DNA from: Leclercia adecarboxylata
GTDB lineage: Bacteria > Pseudomonadota > Gammaproteobacteria > Enterobacterales > Enterobacteriaceae
Assembly (NCBI RefSeq): GCF_023639785.1
Contig: NZ_CP098325.1
Location: 1,240,001 to 1,304,000 of the forward strand
Reading direction: 5' to 3'
Length of the DNA: 64,000 nucleotides
Shown: positions 1-10,514 of the stretch, piece by piece
Position numbering within the stretch: position 1 is the first letter of the stretch
How the letters are laid out: every line of letters begins with the position of its first letter
Notes under the pieces: model-generated
Databases searched by the model: none
The model's input: the letters and a program-made list of their open reading frames with translations, nothing else
Told to the model about the DNA's origin: nothing
Translations under genes and position numbers: made by a program

Positions 1-249
1 AACCCCCTGGCCTTTACGGATGAACAGCGGGTCGGGAAAGATGGTTCGTAATTTCTGGATAGACTGACTAATTGCTGAGGGAGTGAGATTCAGAATTTTC
101 GCAGCGTTAACGATCCCTTTATGCACATATACGGCCTCAAAAATCGTCAATAAGTTAAGATCTATATTACGTAAAGTCCGAAAAATTTGTGGCTTTGCAT
201 CACTGCCAGGATCGCTTAAGCGCTTTTCTGGAAGATTATTATTATCCAC
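1..249 (-). CDS. ybeF: LysR-family regulator YbeF, N-terminal part
   Basis: The first 83 residues of a LysR-type transcriptional regulator, cut by the window edge. It begins at a GTG (249-247) six bases after a GGAGG ribosome site (256-260). Residues about 28-80 form the winged helix-turn-helix typical of the family (IDLNLLTIFEAV, then a TPSAISQSIQKL recognition helix). They match remembered E. coli YbeF, which also lies between lipA and lipB. The regulated genes are not known to me. The effector domain lies outside the window. Confidence 0.85.
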   Translation of the reverse strand, partial: MDNNNLPEKRLSDPGSDAKPQIFRTLRNIDLNLLTIFEAVYVHKGIVNAAKILNLTPSAISQSIQKLRTIFPDPLFIRKGQGV

Positions 250-551
250 GCTGTCCCTCCGAATGTATTCACAATATGAATAATAGTTGAAATTAAATAA
301 TGTGCTTATTGTTATGCGTAAACAGTTTCAGGGCGTTAATAATTTTGTGTTAACTCATTGGGTTGCATGATTTTTGCGCACGCGTAATTGCACCGGCCGG
401 TTGACCCTGTCGGCGCTAAAAGCAGGAAAGCCTGTATTCGCAGCCATGTTGCGGATGTTTTGAAAATATAGAATCTGGGAATTAATGTAAAGGGTAAATG
501 CGATGAAATAAGAATGGCTCATCAAATAAATGAGCCAAATGTGAAACCTGA
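250..551. other. ybeF-lipB intergenic region
   Basis: About 300 bases without a gene. It holds the upstream region of ybeF, AT-rich near 260-310, and a hairpin just past the lipB stop. I see no small ORF with a ribosome site and no repeat. Confidence 0.6.
515..537 (-). terminator. possible lipB terminator
   Basis: An 8-bp stem (TGGCTCAT at 515-522, ATGAGCCA at 530-537) lies 15 bases beyond the lipB stop. Read on the minus strand it is followed by the T-rich TTCTTATTT. Confidence 0.5.
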
Positions 552-1193
552 TTAAGCAGGAATATATTTATGCGGTGGATTGTTTAGCAGCGCTAAAAAA
601 GAGTTAACCAGATATGGCCGTGCGATTTCAGGGGTAATATTCGCTACCCACTGGCGCATTTGTGCCATTTCCATGCCGGCGTAACCGCAAGGATTGATGC
701 GCTGGAAAGGCGAAAGATCCATATTGATATTCAACGCCAGACCGTGAAAAGAACACCCTTTACGGATTCGCAGACCGAGTGAACATATTTTCATTTCGCC
801 GACATAAACGCCCGGGGCGTCCGCACGCGGGTGCGCATCAATATCAAATTCAGCCAGCGTATTGACCACCGTCTGTTCAAGCAGCGTCACCAGTTCACGC
901 ACGCCGAGCTTCCTGCGCTTCAGGTTGAGCAGGACATACATCACCTGTTGCCCCGGCCCGTGATAGGTGATCTGCCCGCCACGATCGCTCTGGATAACGG
1001 GTATATCGCCAGGCATTAACAGATGCTCAGCTTTGCCCGCCTGGCCCTGGGTAAATACAGGGGGGTGCTCTACCAGCCAGATCTCATCCGGTGTGTTCTC
1101 GTCGCGTGTGTCGGTAAATTCATGCATGGCCTGGGAGACAGGCTCATAGGGCTGAAGCCCAAGCTGGCGAACGAGAATGGTGTCCTGATACAA
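552..1193 (-). CDS. lipB: octanoyltransferase LipB
   Basis: Transfers octanoate from acyl carrier protein to lipoyl domains, the first step of lipoate synthesis, in the cytoplasm. LipA (just outside the window in E. coli) then inserts sulfur. The reading frame stays open upstream, but I place the start at the TTG at 1193-1191. This gives 213 residues, the E. coli length, beginning [11 protein letters not shown]. Family motifs are visible: [24 protein letters not shown] with the conserved lysine, and NPCGYAGME with the nucleophilic cysteine. ybeD lies 92 bases upstream on the same strand. Confidence 0.95.
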   Translation of the reverse strand: MYQDTILVRQLGLQPYEPVSQAMHEFTDTRDENTPDEIWLVEHPPVFTQGQAGKAEHLLMPGDIPVIQSDRGGQITYHGPGQQVMYVLLNLKRRKLGVRELVTLLEQTVVNTLAEFDIDAHPRADAPGVYVGEMKICSLGLRIRKGCSFHGLALNINMDLSPFQRINPCGYAGMEMAQMRQWVANITPEIARPYLVNSFLALLNNPPHKYIPA

Positions 1194-1285
1194 AACGATC
1201 TCTCCGAACGAAGGAAAAAACTGTAGCGGGGAGTATATCACAGAGGGGAAAGAGGTTACCCGGCGATGCGGGTAACCCTAAAACG

Positions 1286-1549
1286 TTACAGCACCATACG
1301 TACGATATCGATATTGCCGAGCTCTTCGTACAGGGTCTCGACTTGCTCAATATGCGTCGCATTAATGGTGATAGAGACGGAATGGTAGTTACCTTTGCTG
1401 CTTGGTTTCACCGTCGGAGAGTAGTCACCTGGCGCATGGCGCTGTACCACCTCAACCACCTGATCAACCAGCTCAGGCAACGCCTGTCCCATTACTTTGT
1501 AAGTAAAAGGAGTAGGGAATTCAAGCAGTTCATTAAGTTTGGTTTTCAT
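1286..1549 (-). CDS. ybeD: DUF493 family protein YbeD
   Basis: A small cytoplasmic protein of 87 residues, nearly identical to E. coli YbeD. The fold is known to be ACT-like (ferredoxin type), but the physiological role is unsettled; its place beside lipB suggests a link to lipoate metabolism without proving it. The sequence is compact and acidic, with no membrane segment or signal peptide. It is separated from upstream dacA by a terminator-like hairpin, so it probably has its own promoter. Confidence 0.9.
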   Translation of the reverse strand: MKTKLNELLEFPTPFTYKVMGQALPELVDQVVEVVQRHAPGDYSPTVKPSSKGNYHSVSITINATHIEQVETLYEELGNIDIVRMVL

Positions 1550-1569
1550 GGGAGCTCCGGCAGTGCGTC

Positions 1570-1603
1570 AAAAAAATAATAACTCCCACATCAGGTGGGA
1601 GTT
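1570..1603 (-). terminator. dacA terminator
   Basis: A 9-bp stem (AACTCCCAC 1581-1589, GTGGGAGTT 1595-1603) with a 5-base loop. On the minus strand it is followed by TATTATTTTTTT. It lies 54 bases past the dacA stop. Confidence 0.8.
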
Positions 1604-1656
1604 ATCAGGTTACATAGTATATGGGGACAGAAATCACACTTTCAAGTGTTCAATTC

Positions 1657-2868
1657 TTAACCAAACCAGTGATGGAACATCAGTTTAATGTAATCAATGA
1701 TTTTGCCGAAGAAATTGCCTTCAGGGATTTCGTCCAGCACCACGAGCGGGCGCTGATCGATGGTTTTACCATCGAGCTGGAAGTTAATGGTGCCGACCAC
1801 CTGGTTTTTCTTCAGCGGGGCGTGCAGCTCGCTGGAGGTCAACACATAGCTGGCCTTGAGATCCTTCATGCGTCCACGAGGAATGGTCAGGTAGAGATCT
1901 TTATCCACGCCCAGTGAGGCACGGTCGTTATTACCGAACCAGACCGGTTCAGAGGCGAACTCTTTACCTGCTTTCAGCGGGTTCACGGTTTCAAAGAAGC
2001 GGAAGCCCCAGGTCAGCAGTTTCTTGCTCTCGGCTTCACGACCTTTGAAGGTACGACCGCCCATTACGGCAGAGATCAGACGCATCTGGCCTTCTGTCGC
2101 CGAGGCGACCAGGTTGTAACCGGCTTTATCGGTGTGGCCAGTTTTGATGCCGTCAACGTTCAGGCTGTTATCCCACAGCAGGCCGTTGCGGTTGGTCTGA
2201 CGGATGCCGTTAAAGGTGAACTCTTTCTCTTTGTAGATGGTGTATTCGTTCGGAACGTCACGGATCAGCGCCTGACCAATCAGCGCCATATCGCGCGCAG
2301 AGCTGTACTGACCCTCGGCATCCAGGCCGTGAACCGTCTGGAAGTGGCTGTTTTTCAGACCCAGCGCGCTCACGTAGCTGTTCATCAGGCCAACGAAGGC
2401 GTCCTGGCTACCGGCGGCAAAGTCGGCCATTGCCACACAGGCATCGTTACCGGACTGCAGGTTGATACCGCGGATCAGCTGAGAAACAGGAACCTGCATA
2501 CCCGGTTTCAGGAACATCAGGGATGAGCCCTTGAATACCGGATTGCCGGTGGCCCACGCATCGTTACCGATGGTGACGAGGTCAGTCTCTTTGAATTTAC
2601 CCGCTTTCATCGCCTGGCCGATGACATAGCTGGTCATCATTTTGGTCAGGCTGGCCGGATCGCGTCGTGCATCAGCGTTCTGTTCTGCCAGGACTTTGCC
2701 GGAGTTATAGTCGATCAGGATATAGGATTCCGCGTCGATCTGCGGAACGCCCGGGATCATGGTCTTGATATTCAGGTCATCGGCGTGAGCAACAGAGAGC
2801 GTGGCTGCGCAAAGCGCCGTAGTGAGCGCCATGCGCTGCATAAAACGAGCGGAGAAAGTGGTCTTCAT
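1657..2868 (-). CDS. dacA: D-alanyl-D-alanine carboxypeptidase DacA (PBP5)
   Basis: A low-molecular-mass penicillin-binding protein that removes the terminal D-Ala of peptidoglycan pentapeptides in the periplasm. The start at 2868 gives 403 residues, the E. coli length, with a signal peptide ending AHA before residue 30. The catalytic set is complete: Ser73 and Lys76 in SLTK, an SGN motif in [14 protein letters not shown] and a KTG motif in [11 protein letters not shown]. The C-terminus ends in the amphipathic helix ([14 protein letters not shown]) that anchors PBP5 to the inner membrane. It lies downstream of rlpA and the mrd genes. Confidence 0.97.
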   Translation of the reverse strand: MKTTFSARFMQRMALTTALCAATLSVAHADDLNIKTMIPGVPQIDAESYILIDYNSGKVLAEQNADARRDPASLTKMMTSYVIGQAMKAGKFKETDLVTIGNDAWATGNPVFKGSSLMFLKPGMQVPVSQLIRGINLQSGNDACVAMADFAAGSQDAFVGLMNSYVSALGLKNSHFQTVHGLDAEGQYSSARDMALIGQALIRDVPNEYTIYKEKEFTFNGIRQTNRNGLLWDNSLNVDGIKTGHTDKAGYNLVASATEGQMRLISAVMGGRTFKGREAESKKLLTWGFRFFETVNPLKAGKEFASEPVWFGNNDRASLGVDKDLYLTIPRGRMKDLKASYVLTSSELHAPLKKNQVVGTINFQLDGKTIDQRPLVVLDEIPEGNFFGKIIDYIKLMFHHWFG

Positions 2869-3006
2869 GGTCAGAACAACGACATCCGTGATGGAATTAA
2901 AAAAGTGCCTTACTATAGCAAATGCTATACAGGCAGGCATCCGACTTTCAGCATGAGAGTGTGAATCAGACTTACAAATACTGACAATTCGGATACCGCT
3001 GATTAA

Positions 3007-4131
3007 TCATTTCGCAACAGCGATAAACGACTGTAACTGCGCTTCATTCTGCAGGCGCTGCTGCAACGCAGCGGCCTCAGATTTGCTGGCGAACGGGCCC
3101 AGCTGAATACGCCAGACCGCGCCATTTTGCTCAACGCGACCCGGAACGCCAAACTGCTGGCCGAGACGCTGTTGATACTGCTGAGCACGCGTCTGGTCGC
3201 TCACTGCGCCAACCTGAACGACGTAGCCACCAGCCTGTGCAGGTGCGGAAACAGGGGCCGCAACCGGAGCCTGCGTCGGGGCAGAGACAGGGGCGGTGAC
3301 CGGCGCCGTCTGGTTCACCGGGGCAGTAACAACCGGCTGTGGCGCTGGCGGTTCACTGCCTTCCAGTACGCCAGAGGCGAGGGTCGTCGGTGCGCCGAGG
3401 AAACCGCTGCTGTTCACCGGCGCGCCCATGCTGTCTTCGCTTTTCAGCGTGTCGTTGCTGATGGGATGGACGTCACCCTGTGCAGGCATCGGTTCGGAAG
3501 CGGACGATGCGCTACCCATACCGCCGCTCAGATCGGGACGGGCGGGCAGGGCATAAGTCTGTTTTGCAACAGTCGTACAGGCCATTCCCGGGCCGGACAG
3601 CGTACCGTCCTGGGCGACAATAATCGGGTCGATCCGCACTTTGGTGTTGTTTGAGGTGTTCAGACGATCGGCCGCGGCACGTGACAGTGAAATTACGCGG
3701 TCGTTGCCGTAAGGGCCGCGGTCGTTGATACGCACCACTATCATCCGGCCATTCGCCAGGTTGGTAATACGCGCATAGCTCGGGATTGGCAGAGTCGGGT
3801 GCGCAGCCGTGAGCTGCATCGGATCGAACGCTTCACCGGATGCGGTGAGGTTGCTTCCCGGCTCGGCATCATAAATCGCTGCCAGGCCTGCCTGACTGAA
3901 TCGGGACAGATCCTGAACGATTTTATAGCTTTTACCGTCGCGTTCGTAATCCTGATTCGCGGTTGCGCTCAGCGGTTCAAAACGCGGATCGGCTCCGCTG
4001 ATCTCAACCACCGGTCCATTACATACTGCCGGCTGCGGCGGTGCGACGGTCGCTTGCTGCTGACCATCGTCACTTGTACAGGCTGCCAGTAAACTCACTG
4101 CGATGCAGATCCCAGACCACTGCTTACGCAT
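3007..4131 (-). CDS. rlpA: rare lipoprotein A, septal lytic transglycosylase RlpA
   Basis: An outer-membrane lipoprotein of 374 residues (E. coli about 362). The lipobox LAAC sits at residues 15-18, followed by a RlpA-like double-psi beta-barrel (about 75-180, with the GPYGNDRVISLS stretch), a long Ala/Pro/Val-rich linker with APVSAP-type repeats (about 250-300), and a C-terminal SPOR domain (about 300-374, from GGYVVQVGAV) that binds denuded septal glycan. In Pseudomonas the family cleaves glycan lacking stem peptides; activity of the enteric protein is less clear. It starts 10 bases after mrdB, probably in one transcript. Confidence 0.95.
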   Translation of the reverse strand: MRKQWSGICIAVSLLAACTSDDGQQQATVAPPQPAVCNGPVVEISGADPRFEPLSATANQDYERDGKSYKIVQDLSRFSQAGLAAIYDAEPGSNLTASGEAFDPMQLTAAHPTLPIPSYARITNLANGRMIVVRINDRGPYGNDRVISLSRAAADRLNTSNNTKVRIDPIIVAQDGTLSGPGMACTTVAKQTYALPARPDLSGGMGSASSASEPMPAQGDVHPISNDTLKSEDSMGAPVNSSGFLGAPTTLASGVLEGSEPPAPQPVVTAPVNQTAPVTAPVSAPTQAPVAAPVSAPAQAGGYVVQVGAVSDQTRAQQYQQRLGQQFGVPGRVEQNGAVWRIQLGPFASKSEAAALQQRLQNEAQLQSFIAVAK

Positions 4132-4141
4132 TGCGTGCCCC

Positions 4142-5254
4142 TTATACGCTTTTTGACAACATTTTTCTGTGTGTATGGATCGACATGACGATCCCGAACC
4201 CGGCCATCAATACAATCAGGGCCGAGCCTCCGTAACTCACCAGAGGAAGCGGTACGCCTACCACCGGCAGAATACCGCTCACCATACCAATATTTACGAA
4301 AACATAAACGAATAAAATCAACATCAAGCCACCGGCCATGACGCGGCCAAAGGTGGTTTGCGCGCGGGCGGCGATCCATAGGCCACGCATGATTAACAGC
4401 AGATACAGCGCCAGCAGAATCAAAATGCCGACCAGGCCTAGCTCTTCCGCCAGTACCGCGAAGATAAAGTCGGTGTGGCGTTCCGGCAGGAACTCGAGCT
4501 GCGACTGGGTGCCGTGCAGCCAGCCCTTACCGCGCAGACCGCCAGAGCCGATCGCAATCTTCGACTGTATAATATGATAGCCTGCTCCGAGCGGGTCGCT
4601 CTCCGGATCGAGCAACATCATTACGCGCTGCCGCTGATAATCGTGCATCAGGAAGAACCACAGAATCGGGATAAAGGCCGCGACCAGCACCACCGCAATC
4701 CCGATAAGCCGCCAGCTCAGCCCTGAGAGGAACAGGACAAACAGACCGGAAAGGGCGATGAGAATCGAGGTGCCGAGGTCCGGCTGGGCCGCAACCAGCA
4801 GGGTAGGCAGGAAGATCAGCACCAGCGCAATCGCCGTATTTTTCAACGACGGCGGACAGACATCGCGGTTGATGAAGCGTGCCACCATTAACGGCACGGC
4901 GATTTTCGCGATCTCTGAGGGCTGAAAACGTACGATCCCCAGGTCGAGCCAGCGCTGCGCGCCTTTCGAGATGGCCCCGAAGGCATCGACCGCCACCAGC
5001 AAAATAATACAGAAAATGTAGAGATAGGGCGCCCAGCCTTCGTAGACGCGCGGCGGTATCTGCGCCATCACCACCATGATCACCAGGCCCATAGTAATCT
5101 GGCCGATCTTACGTTCGGTCATCCCGAGATCCTGGCCACTGGCGCTCCAGATAACCAGGGCGCTGTAAACCAGCAGCGCCAGCAGAATCAGCAGCATGGC
5201 CGGGTCGATGTGGATCTTGTCCCACAGCGATTTTTTATTCGGATTATCCGTCAC
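4142..5254 (-). CDS. mrdB: rod-shape SEDS glycosyltransferase RodA (MrdB)
   Basis: The polytopic inner-membrane peptidoglycan polymerase of the elongasome, partner of PBP2. It has 370 residues with about ten hydrophobic segments across the length, and family blocks such as [32 protein letters not shown] and [12 protein letters not shown]. The start lies 2 bases after the mrdA stop, so translation is probably coupled and the two proteins are made together. Confidence 0.97.
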   Translation of the reverse strand: MTDNPNKKSLWDKIHIDPAMLLILLALLVYSALVIWSASGQDLGMTERKIGQITMGLVIMVVMAQIPPRVYEGWAPYLYIFCIILLVAVDAFGAISKGAQRWLDLGIVRFQPSEIAKIAVPLMVARFINRDVCPPSLKNTAIALVLIFLPTLLVAAQPDLGTSILIALSGLFVLFLSGLSWRLIGIAVVLVAAFIPILWFFLMHDYQRQRVMMLLDPESDPLGAGYHIIQSKIAIGSGGLRGKGWLHGTQSQLEFLPERHTDFIFAVLAEELGLVGILILLALYLLLIMRGLWIAARAQTTFGRVMAGGLMLILFVYVFVNIGMVSGILPVVGVPLPLVSYGGSALIVLMAGFGIVMSIHTHRKMLSKSV

Positions 5255-5256
5255 GA

Positions 5257-7158
5257 TTATTGGTCCTCCGCGCCAGCGGCAGCCGGGCTCTCGCTCGGCA
5301 GGTCAGTGTTGTTGTCACCCAGCATAATGTGGTCAAGGATCTGGCGCATAATGGTGCCGACCGCCGGGCCGGCACCGCCGTTTTCCAGAATAATCGACAC
5401 CGCAACCTGCGGGTTATCATAAGGAGCAAACGCAATCATCAGCTTGTGGTCACGCAGACGTTCAGCAATTTTGTGTGCGTTATAGGTTTCGTTCGCCTTC
5501 AGGCCGAAGACCTGCGCGGTACCGGATTTTGCCGCGATTTTATAGGGTGCCCCGGCAAAGTACTTGTGCGCCGTACCGTTCGCGCGGTTGGCAACGCCGT
5601 ACATGCCGTCTTTAGCAATTTCCCAGTAGCCGGAGTGGATATCCCCCACCGGCGGCTCATGCGGCTGCGACCACGGCACTTTCTTGCCGTCTTCTACGGT
5701 GCTCATCAACAGGTGTGGCACTTTCACCACCCCATCGTTGATGAGGATCATCAGCGCTTTGTTCATCTGAATCGGCGTCGCGGTCCAGTAACCCTGGCCG
5801 ATCCCCACCGGAATGGTGTCACCCTGATACCAGGGTTTTTTAAAGCGTTTCATCTTCCATTCACGGGTTGGCATATTGCCGGAGCGTTCTTCTGACAGGT
5901 CGATGCCGGTGTAATGGCCATAGCCAAATTTACCCATCCATTCGGAAAGACGATCGATACCCATGTCGTAGGCGACCTGGTAGAAGAAGGTATCCGCCGA
6001 CTCTTCCAGCGATTTGGTCACGTTCAGGTGACCGTGCCCCCACTTTTTCCAGTCGCGGTAGCGCTTTTCAGAGCCCGGCAGCTGCCACCAGCCGGGGTCG
6101 AACAGGCTGGTATTGCGGGTAATTACCCCTGCGCTCAGGGCAGAGACCGCCACATAAGGTTTCACCGTTGACGCAGGCGGATAAACACCCTGAGTCGCAC
6201 GGTTGACCAGCGGCGTATTCGGGTCGTTGAGCAGGCCAGAGTAGTCTTTGCTGGAGATACCATCGACGAACAGGTTCGGGTCATAACTTGGAGTCGACAC
6301 CAGCGAAAGAATGCTGCCGGTGCGCGGGTCGGTAACAATGACCGCCGCACGGCTGCCTGCCAGCAGGGTTTCGATATACTGTTGAAGCTGGAGATCCAGC
6401 GTCAGGTAGATGTCATGCCCGGCCTGCGGCGGCATCTCTTTCAGCTGGCGGATCACGCGTCCCCGGTTGTTGACTTCAACTTCTTCATAGCCGGTCTGAC
6501 CGTGAAGAACCTCTTCGTAATAGCGCTCAATACCCAGCTTACCGATATCATGCGTTGCCGCATAGTTGGCGAGTTTGCCGTCTTTATCCAGCCTGTCGAC
6601 GTCTTTATCGTTGATTTTCGAGACATAGCCGATGACGTGCGTCAGCGCGGAACCGTACGGGTAGAAGCGGCGCTTGTAGCCTTTAACTTCCACGCCGGGA
6701 AAGCGGTACTGATTCACGGCAAAACGGGCAACCTGCACTTCGGTGAGGTTGGTTTTTACCGGGATCGACGTAAAGCGATGCGAGCGCGAGCGCTCTTTTT
6801 TGAAAGCAGCGATATCGTCATCGTTCAGATCCACCACGCTGCGCAATGCTTCCAGGGTCTGCTGCACGTTATCGACCTTCTCAGGCATCATTTCAATCTG
6901 GTAGATCGTGCGGTTCAGCGCCAGCGGCGTGCCGTTGCGGTCATAGATAATGCCGCGACTGGGGGCGATGGGGACGAGTTTAATGCGGTTTTCGTTGGAG
7001 CGGGTCTGGTAATCGGTAAAACGGACAATCTGCAGATTATAGAGGTTGGCGATCAGTACGCCAGTCAGCAGCAAAATCCCCAAAAAGGCGACCAGCGCCC
7101 GGCGCACAAACAGCGCGGACTCAGCCGTATAGTCGCGAAAAGAATTCTGTAGTTTCAT
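5257..7158 (-). CDS. mrdA: peptidoglycan DD-transpeptidase PBP2 (MrdA)
   Basis: A class B penicillin-binding protein that cross-links new wall during elongation. It has 633 residues, the E. coli length. There is a single N-terminal membrane anchor (about 22-42, [20 protein letters not shown]), a dimerisation/pedestal region, and a transpeptidase domain with the nucleophile in [10 protein letters not shown] (Ser330 by E. coli numbering), SAD in [10 protein letters not shown] and KSG in [10 protein letters not shown]. The C-terminal tail is acidic and Ala-rich. It lies 30 bases downstream of rlmH. Confidence 0.97.
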   Translation of the reverse strand: MKLQNSFRDYTAESALFVRRALVAFLGILLLTGVLIANLYNLQIVRFTDYQTRSNENRIKLVPIAPSRGIIYDRNGTPLALNRTIYQIEMMPEKVDNVQQTLEALRSVVDLNDDDIAAFKKERSRSHRFTSIPVKTNLTEVQVARFAVNQYRFPGVEVKGYKRRFYPYGSALTHVIGYVSKINDKDVDRLDKDGKLANYAATHDIGKLGIERYYEEVLHGQTGYEEVEVNNRGRVIRQLKEMPPQAGHDIYLTLDLQLQQYIETLLAGSRAAVIVTDPRTGSILSLVSTPSYDPNLFVDGISSKDYSGLLNDPNTPLVNRATQGVYPPASTVKPYVAVSALSAGVITRNTSLFDPGWWQLPGSEKRYRDWKKWGHGHLNVTKSLEESADTFFYQVAYDMGIDRLSEWMGKFGYGHYTGIDLSEERSGNMPTREWKMKRFKKPWYQGDTIPVGIGQGYWTATPIQMNKALMILINDGVVKVPHLLMSTVEDGKKVPWSQPHEPPVGDIHSGYWEIAKDGMYGVANRANGTAHKYFAGAPYKIAAKSGTAQVFGLKANETYNAHKIAERLRDHKLMIAFAPYDNPQVAVSIILENGGAGPAVGTIMRQILDHIMLGDNNTDLPSESPAAAGAEDQ

Positions 7159-7188
7159 CCGCTGCTTAATTTATCCAGGACTTGATCG

Positions 7189-7656
7189 TTACTCACGGTG
7201 ATAAGGATGGTTGGTCGTGATGCTCCACGCGCGATAGAGGCTTTCAGCAACCAGGACCCGGACCAGCGGGTGGGGAAGCGTCAACGCGGAGAGAGACCAA
7301 CTTTGTTCTGCTGCCGCTTTGCAGGCGGGGGATAATCCCTCCGGACCGCCAATTAACAGGCTGACGTCGCGACCGTCCTGCTTCCAGCGCTCCAGCTCGT
7401 GCGCCAGTTGCGGCGTATCCCAGGGTTTACCTGGAATATCGAGAGTGACGATGCGGTTTTTGCCTGCGGCAGCCAGCATCAGTTCACCCTCTTTATCGAG
7501 AATACGTTTAATATCCGCGTTTTTGCCGCGTTTGCCAGCGGGGATCTCCACCAGCTCAAACGGCATGTCTTTTGGAAAACGACGCAGATATTCAGTGAAC
7601 CCCGTTTGTACCCAGTCGGGCATTTTTGTACCGACGGCTACCAGTTGCAGCTTCAC
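7189..7656 (-). CDS. rlmH: 23S rRNA pseudouridine-1915 methyltransferase RlmH
   Basis: A SPOUT-class methyltransferase that N3-methylates pseudouridine 1915 in helix 69 of 23S rRNA on the 70S ribosome. It has 155 residues, with the trefoil-knot SAM-binding motifs [13 protein letters not shown] and [18 protein letters not shown] and the conserved C-terminal HPYHRE. It starts 3 bases after the stop of rsfS, another ribosome-associated gene. Confidence 0.96.
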   Translation of the reverse strand: MKLQLVAVGTKMPDWVQTGFTEYLRRFPKDMPFELVEIPAGKRGKNADIKRILDKEGELMLAAAGKNRIVTLDIPGKPWDTPQLAHELERWKQDGRDVSLLIGGPEGLSPACKAAAEQSWSLSALTLPHPLVRVLVAESLYRAWSITTNHPYHRE

Positions 7657-7659
7657 GCA

Positions 7660-8064
<405 letters not shown>

Positions 8065-8125
8065 TCACCGGACGGGCATGTGAAGGCGGGTATCATCCCA
8101 CCCTCTGCCGGAGATTGCATCGCCA

Positions 8126-8151
8126 TTTTTGTAAAACAGTTTTTGTAAAAC
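8126..8151. repeat. tandem 12-bp direct repeat in the rsfS-nadD gap
   Basis: TTTTTGTAAAAC occurs at 8126-8137 and again at 8140-8151, separated by AG. It sits in the 270-base non-coding gap (7978-8247) where E. coli carries cobC. A GC-rich hairpin followed by Ts on the plus strand (8213-8233) lies in the same gap, with no plus-strand gene to serve. Confidence 0.8.
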
Positions 8152-8247
8152 CGTGCTGGCGGGAAGTCTGGCAGCGGAGGATATCAGCCTGGACGGGGGT
8201 GTCAATGGCGAGAGCGCGAATGGCGCGCTTTTTCTCCCGCACGCCAG

Positions 8248-8901
8248 TCAGTTGCTGCTTTTCTGATACAGGCCCTGCTGCTGAATGTAACGTAACACCG
8301 GGACCGGTAACATCTCATCACAGGGGAGACCCTGCTGAAGACGCTGGCGGATAAGCGTGGCTGAGATATCAAACCAGGGGGTTTCCGCGAGGTAAATTTT
8401 GCCGGCAGGCCGGGTGTGCAGATCCTCAACCTGATACGTCCGATGCTGCTCCAGCCATAGCTGGTGCTGCTCCTCTTTCATCATCAGGGGATAACCCGGA
8501 CGGCGGCAGACGATTAAGTGGCTGTTATCGAGGATCGTCTGGTACTGATACCAGGTGGGGAAATTGAGCAGCGAGTCCTGACCGATAATAAACGCCAGCG
8601 GTTTCTCCGGCCCTTGTTCGCTGCGCCACGCCTCTAGCGTCTGCGCCGTATACGACGGGCTGTCCCGGCGCAGCTCACGTTCATCAAGAACAAACAGCGG
8701 CTTATCGGCGATCGCAAGTTCAAGCATCGCTTTGCGCTGGGCGGGAGTCGCTTCCGGCTGCGGGCGATGCGGCGGTACGTTGTTGGGCATAATAGTGACG
8801 CGCTGCAGGCCGATCTGGTTGGCGAGGATCTCGACCGGTTTCAGATGCCCGTAGTGGACCGGGTCAAAGGTACCGCCATAGAGTGCCTGTAGAGAATGCA
8901 T
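8248..8901 (-). CDS. nadD: nicotinate-nucleotide adenylyltransferase NadD
   Basis: Converts nicotinate mononucleotide and ATP to deamido-NAD, the shared late step of NAD synthesis. The start at 8901 gives 217 residues (E. coli 213). The nucleotidyltransferase motif [12 protein letters not shown] is at residues 9-20 (HxGH at 16-19), and the second family motif is in the C-terminal [12 protein letters not shown]. The start codon comes one base after the holA stop (TGAGATG), so the two are translationally linked. The upstream open extension overlaps holA and is not likely to be used. Confidence 0.96.
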   Translation of the reverse strand: MHSLQALYGGTFDPVHYGHLKPVEILANQIGLQRVTIMPNNVPPHRPQPEATPAQRKAMLELAIADKPLFVLDERELRRDSPSYTAQTLEAWRSEQGPEKPLAFIIGQDSLLNFPTWYQYQTILDNSHLIVCRRPGYPLMMKEEQHQLWLEQHRTYQVEDLHTRPAGKIYLAETPWFDISATLIRQRLQQGLPCDEMLPVPVLRYIQQQGLYQKSSN

Positions 8902-8902
8902 C

Positions 8903-9934
8903 TCAACCCTCAATAAAAATATCGGCCAGCGCCTTGTGGCACAGCAGCAGGGAGAGGCTTTCCAGCTCAGACCAGATCGACTGACCATAATCCTGCTTCA
9001 GGGTCAGCTCGGTACGTGTCAGAAGCTGAACGGCCTGGCGCAGCTGTTCCGGGCTCAGACGGTTCAACGCTTCGGTGGTCATGCCACGGCGGTTCTGCCA
9101 GACCCGGTGTTTATCAAACAGCGCGCGCAGGGGCGTGTGCGCTGACTGACGCTTCAGTGTGACCAGCAGCAGCAGTTCGCGCTGCAGGGTACGCAGCAGA
9201 ATAACCGGTTCGCTGCCTTCAAGACGCAGCTGCTGCAGGATATGCAGTGCGCGCTTGCTCTTCGCGGAGAGCAGGGCATCGACCCAGTGGAAAGGGGTGA
9301 AGTGCGCCGCGTCGTTTACCGCCTGCTCAACGCGCGGTAAGGTCAGTTTGCCATCCGGCCAGAGCAGCGAAAGACGTTCCAGCGCCTGGGCAAGAGCCAG
9401 CAAATTACCTTCATAACAGTAACAAAGCAGCTGGTTCGCGGCGTCATCGAGCTGCAGATTCAGCTGCTTTGCCCGGGCCGCCACCCATTTAGGCAGATGG
9501 GCCTGTTCCGGAGTCTGGCAGCTCACCAGCACCGAATGGTTTGCCACTGCCGTAAACCAGGCGGCATTTTCCTGGGCCTTAGTCAATTTGTTGCCGCGAA
9601 CAATCAGCAGCAGATCGCTGTGCAGCAGGCTCACCAGCGTGGCGAGTTGTTCGTTGATAGCCGCGTTAGGGCCGTTTTCCGGGAGCTGGATAAGCAGCGT
9701 TTGCCGGGCGGCAAACAGGCTCATCGCCTGACAGAGTGAGAAAATCTCCTGCCAGTCAGTGCTGTTATCCAGGGTGAAACTGTGGTGCTCATCAAAGCCC
9801 TGGGTGGCCGCAAACTGACGTACGGCGTCCTGGCTTTCCTGAAGCAGCAGCGGATCGTTTCCGAGCAGCAGATACGCCGCGCGCAGCCCTTCATTGAGCT
9901 GCGCGCGGAGTTGTTCAGGGTACAACCTGAGCAT
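8903..9934 (-). CDS. holA: DNA polymerase III delta subunit HolA
   Basis: The clamp-loader subunit that opens the beta sliding clamp. It has 343 residues, the E. coli length. The N-terminal AAA-like domain lacks a functional Walker motif, as usual for delta, and a helical collar domain follows (about 210-343). Its ATG shares one base with the lptE stop (TAATG), so the two are coupled. Confidence 0.95.
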   Translation of the reverse strand: MLRLYPEQLRAQLNEGLRAAYLLLGNDPLLLQESQDAVRQFAATQGFDEHHSFTLDNSTDWQEIFSLCQAMSLFAARQTLLIQLPENGPNAAINEQLATLVSLLHSDLLLIVRGNKLTKAQENAAWFTAVANHSVLVSCQTPEQAHLPKWVAARAKQLNLQLDDAANQLLCYCYEGNLLALAQALERLSLLWPDGKLTLPRVEQAVNDAAHFTPFHWVDALLSAKSKRALHILQQLRLEGSEPVILLRTLQRELLLLVTLKRQSAHTPLRALFDKHRVWQNRRGMTTEALNRLSPEQLRQAVQLLTRTELTLKQDYGQSIWSELESLSLLLCHKALADIFIEG

Positions 9935-10500
9935 TACTGACCCAGCGTCGTGGAGACGCGAGATGAGGATGCCGCAGGTGTAGCGTCCTGGGCATTCTCT
10001 TTTTCAGCGGAATGGACGCTTGGCAGCTTACGAATAAGCTGTTCCGCTGCCTTGTCGTACATTTCGTTAATGATAATGGTCTGCTCAGCGTCTTTCGCAA
10101 GGGCTGTCTGCGGGTTATCGAAGAACGAACGATAGACCTTGGTACTGATTGGGTAAATATCGCTACCCGGGATCAGAACCGCCGCGTGCACTTCCATCAC
10201 CATCTGGTATTCCGCAGTACGACCATCCTGGAAGATGGAGGCGGTGTCCTGGCTCAGGGTAGAGCTTAAGACGCGGAACGACGGGATATCCTGGCGCAGA
10301 GTACCTTTTTCGATCAGATCAACGCCGTTGAGACGCAGCTGATTACGAATGGCACGGCTAAGCGGACCATTTGGATCGCCCGAATCGAAAATCATCGTTT
10401 TCATCTGTTCCGGCACCTGTGTAGTGTTGCGCAGGTGCCAGCCACATCCGGCGGTGACCAACACCGCCAGTGATAACAGTAATGTTGCCAGTTGTCGCAC
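9934..10500 (-). CDS. lptE: LPS-assembly lipoprotein LptE
   Basis: An outer-membrane lipoprotein that plugs the LptD barrel and helps deliver lipopolysaccharide to the cell surface. It has 188 residues (E. coli 193). The signal peptide ends in lipobox TAGC with the lipidated Cys19, followed by [14 protein letters not shown] as in the family. The C-terminal tail is Ala/Ser-rich and variable. It lies 14 bases after the leuS stop, in the leuS-lptE-holA-nadD transcript. Confidence 0.95.
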   Translation of the reverse strand: MRQLATLLLSLAVLVTAGCGWHLRNTTQVPEQMKTMIFDSGDPNGPLSRAIRNQLRLNGVDLIEKGTLRQDIPSFRVLSSTLSQDTASIFQDGRTAEYQMVMEVHAAVLIPGSDIYPISTKVYRSFFDNPQTALAKDAEQTIIINEMYDKAAEQLIRKLPSVHSAEKENAQDATPAASSSRVSTTLGQ

Positions 10501-10514
10501 GCTTCCTCCCGCGC